Assembly (NCBI RefSeq): GCF_022206305.1
Contig: NZ_JAKOIW010000017.1
Location: 1,641-65,640 of the forward strand
DNA length: 64,000 nt
Origin: Gordonia sp. 'Campus'
GTDB taxonomy: Bacteria; Actinomycetota; Actinomycetes; Mycobacteriales; Mycobacteriaceae
Reading direction: 5' to 3'
Position 1 is the stretch's first letter; each line of letters starts with the position of its first letter. A program made the translations under genes and the position numbers. Shown one piece after another: positions 62,620 through 64,000 of the stretch. The notes below the pieces were generated by a model that was not told where the DNA came from, searched no databases, and saw only the letters and a program-made list of their open reading frames with translations.

Positions 62620-62705
62620 GAGACCAGTCTCCGCCGCTGTCGGCCCGAAAGCGACACCCGACGCCACATCTGGGGCGAACTTCAGGGACTTCCCTGAGGC
62701 GTCCC

Positions 62706-63179
62706 CTATCGGCGGAACCACGCCCGTTCGTCGCCGCTGAGCGCCTTGTCGATCCGCAGACGAGAGGTGTCGCTGAGGTTCTCGGGCAGGGCATCGGGAT
62801 CGAACCACGCCGCGTCGGAGTTCTCGTCGTCGGCGGCGCGCGGCTGTCCGTCGACGTGGCGGGCGAGGAAGCAGACGTCGAGGTAGCGGGTCTGGTCACC
62901 GTTCGGATAGGTGATGAGCGGGGTGACGTCGACGCTGGTCAACCGGATGATCTCGGCGGTGACGGCCGTCTCCTCGGTGACCTCGCGCAGTGCTGCGTGA
63001 GCCGGTTCCTCACCCGGCTCGAGGACACCGGACACGACGGCCCACTGCCCGTTGTCGACACGTCGGGTGAGCAGGATCCGCCCGGCATCGTCGAGGACGA
63101 CGACGCTGACGCCGGACAGCCACAGCTCACGGTGACCCAGCTGGGCCCGCAGATCGCGGATGAATTCGGGAATCGGCAC
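62706..63179 (-). CDS. NUDIX hydrolase
   Basis: A 157-residue NUDIX protein. The NUDIX box runs from GVLEPGEE to REVTEETAV (about residues 48-70) with the metal-binding Glu pair. Text before it (VLDDAGRILLTRRVDNGQWAV) and after (DVCFLARHVDG, DAAWFDPDALP) is typical of ADP-ribose/MutT-like members. Substrate unknown. GTG 63179 is the preferred start; GTG 63185 is two codons longer. Divergent from the aminotransferase gene. Confidence 0.9.
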   Translation of the reverse strand: MPIPEFIRDLRAQLGHRELWLSGVSVVVLDDAGRILLTRRVDNGQWAVVSGVLEPGEEPAHAALREVTEETAVTAEIIRLTSVDVTPLITYPNGDQTRYLDVCFLARHVDGQPRAADDENSDAAWFDPDALPENLSDTSRLRIDKALSGDERAWFRR

Positions 63180-63275
63180 CCTCACATCCTGCACGGCCGC
63201 GCGCACCCTCGCCGGGGTGGTGTCGTGTGGGAGGCGTCGCGGGCCGCGTTTCGTCGAACGCGCACAATGACAGTC

Positions 63276-64000
63276 ATGAAGATCTCCCGACGCGCCGAAG
63301 GGATCGCCCCGTTCTACGCGATGGAGTTCGCGAAGAAGGCCGCCGAACTCGAGGCGCAGGGCCACGCGGTCGTGCGGCTGAACATCGGCGAACCCGACTT
63401 CGGACCGCCGCCGGCAGTACTCGCCGCGGCGCGGGAGGCCTCCGACGGGCGCCCGCTGGCCTACACCGGCGCGATCGGTCTCCCTGAACTGCGAACGGCG
63501 ATCGCGGAATTCTACGGCCAGCACTTCGGCGCCTCGGTCGATCCGTCGCGGGTCGCGGTCACCTCGGGCGCGTCGGCCGCGCTGCTCATGGCCTGCGCGG
63601 CGCTCGTCGATCCCGATGACGAGGTCCTGATCGGCGACCCGTCGTATCCCTGCAATCGCCAGTTCGCCCACGCTTTCGGGGCACGTGTCACCCTCCTGCC
63701 GACGACGCCTGCGAGTCGGTTCCAGCTCACCTCCGCCGAGGTCGACGCCGCGTGGAACGCCGACACCCGCGGGGTCATCGTCGCCACACCGTCGAATCCC
63801 ACGGGCACCTCGATGCCCCACGACGAACTCGTCACGATGTGCGACCTGGTGGCAGATCGCGGGGGCTGGTCGATCGTCGACGAGATCTATCTCGGATTGT
63901 CCGACCCGGAACCCGACGGGCGTCCGCCGCGCAGCATCCTGGCCGCGGACACGCCCGGTGTCGCCGAGACCGTCGTCATCAACAGCTTCTCCAAGTACTT
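63276..64000 (+). CDS. PLP-dependent aminotransferase, class I/II (partial)
   Basis: The first 241 codons of a fold-type I aminotransferase; the gene continues beyond the window. Conserved motifs: LNIGEPDFGPPPAVLAA, SGASAALLMACAALVDP, GDPSYPCNRQFAHAF (PLP-stacking Tyr) and SNPTGTSMPHDEL (Asn that binds PLP), followed by IVDEIYLGL (Asp/Tyr), and the start of the Lys region NSFSKYF at the very end. The PLP Lys is expected to be the K in SFSKYF. Substrate unknown. ATG 63276 is preferred over ATG 63267 because CACAAT ends 7 nt before it. Confidence 0.92.
   Translation, partial: MKISRRAEGIAPFYAMEFAKKAAELEAQGHAVVRLNIGEPDFGPPPAVLAAAREASDGRPLAYTGAIGLPELRTAIAEFYGQHFGASVDPSRVAVTSGASAALLMACAALVDPDDEVLIGDPSYPCNRQFAHAFGARVTLLPTTPASRFQLTSAEVDAAWNADTRGVIVATPSNPTGTSMPHDELVTMCDLVADRGGWSIVDEIYLGLSDPEPDGRPPRSILAADTPGVAETVVINSFSKY

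Overview
This GC-rich window comes from an actinobacterium of the order Mycobacteriales, most likely Gordonia. The signs are the 16S 5' end, WhiB-family regulators, a SigH/RshA pair and mycothiol-type redox genes, the AdnAB helicase-nuclease, and a gene order that follows the Mycobacterium tuberculosis segment Rv3193c to about Rv3226c. Family and synteny statements come from recalled knowledge; no search was run.

Layout. At 1-1300 the minus strand carries the first ~263 nt of 16S rRNA, a ~500-nt rrn leader with an antitermination element and promoter, and an initiator tRNA with its own promoter and terminator. At 1.4-24.2 kb lies a housekeeping block: a UPF0182 membrane protein, a PDZ/Lon-like protease, a DUF2342 metalloprotease-like protein, a ThiF-like protein, an ABC1 kinase, whiB7 with a long regulatory leader, uvrD2, a mycoredoxin, nudC, a K+ channel, adnB-adnA, a lipV-like hydrolase and an alkyltransferase-like protein. 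At 24.2-30.9 kb a nitrate/nitrite island (narK-nirB-nirD-hemD/regulator fusion-cbiX chelatase) interrupts the synteny; narK imports the ion, NirBD reduces nitrite to ammonium, and the last two genes concern the siroheme cofactor.

At 31-45.5 kb synteny resumes with a TIGR02569 protein, moeZ, a DUF3152 protease-like protein, a TetR regulator, DUF3107, a ferritin-like protein, rhlE, a beta-propeller protein, a ParA ATPase, a membrane protein, a lipid kinase, an extra MFS transporter, whiB1, a PdtaS-like kinase and a biotinyl protein. The 24-codon gene for ribosomal protein bL37 follows, then rshA-sigH under an apparent SigH-type promoter, ybaK and an SRAP protein. From 48.5 kb the content is more accessory: a flavin monooxygenase divergent from an MFS exporter across a 15-bp palindrome, malQ, an FAD-linked oxidase with an NAD(P)-binding partner, a GlsB-type protein, an LpqH-like lipoprotein, a ParA-like gene broken by a one-base frameshift, a secreted proline-rich protein, a translationally coupled three-gene membrane operon of unknown function, a small membrane protein, a NUDIX hydrolase and the start of an aminotransferase.

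The most informative non-coding signals are the whiB7 leader (AT element, promoter, upstream ORF, attenuator), the SigH-type promoter with two possible sigH starts, the CRP-like site before whiB1, and many genes whose -10 hexamer lies 6-8 nt from the start codon, suggesting leaderless mRNAs. The best candidate for an undescribed system is the membrane operon at 58875-62297.
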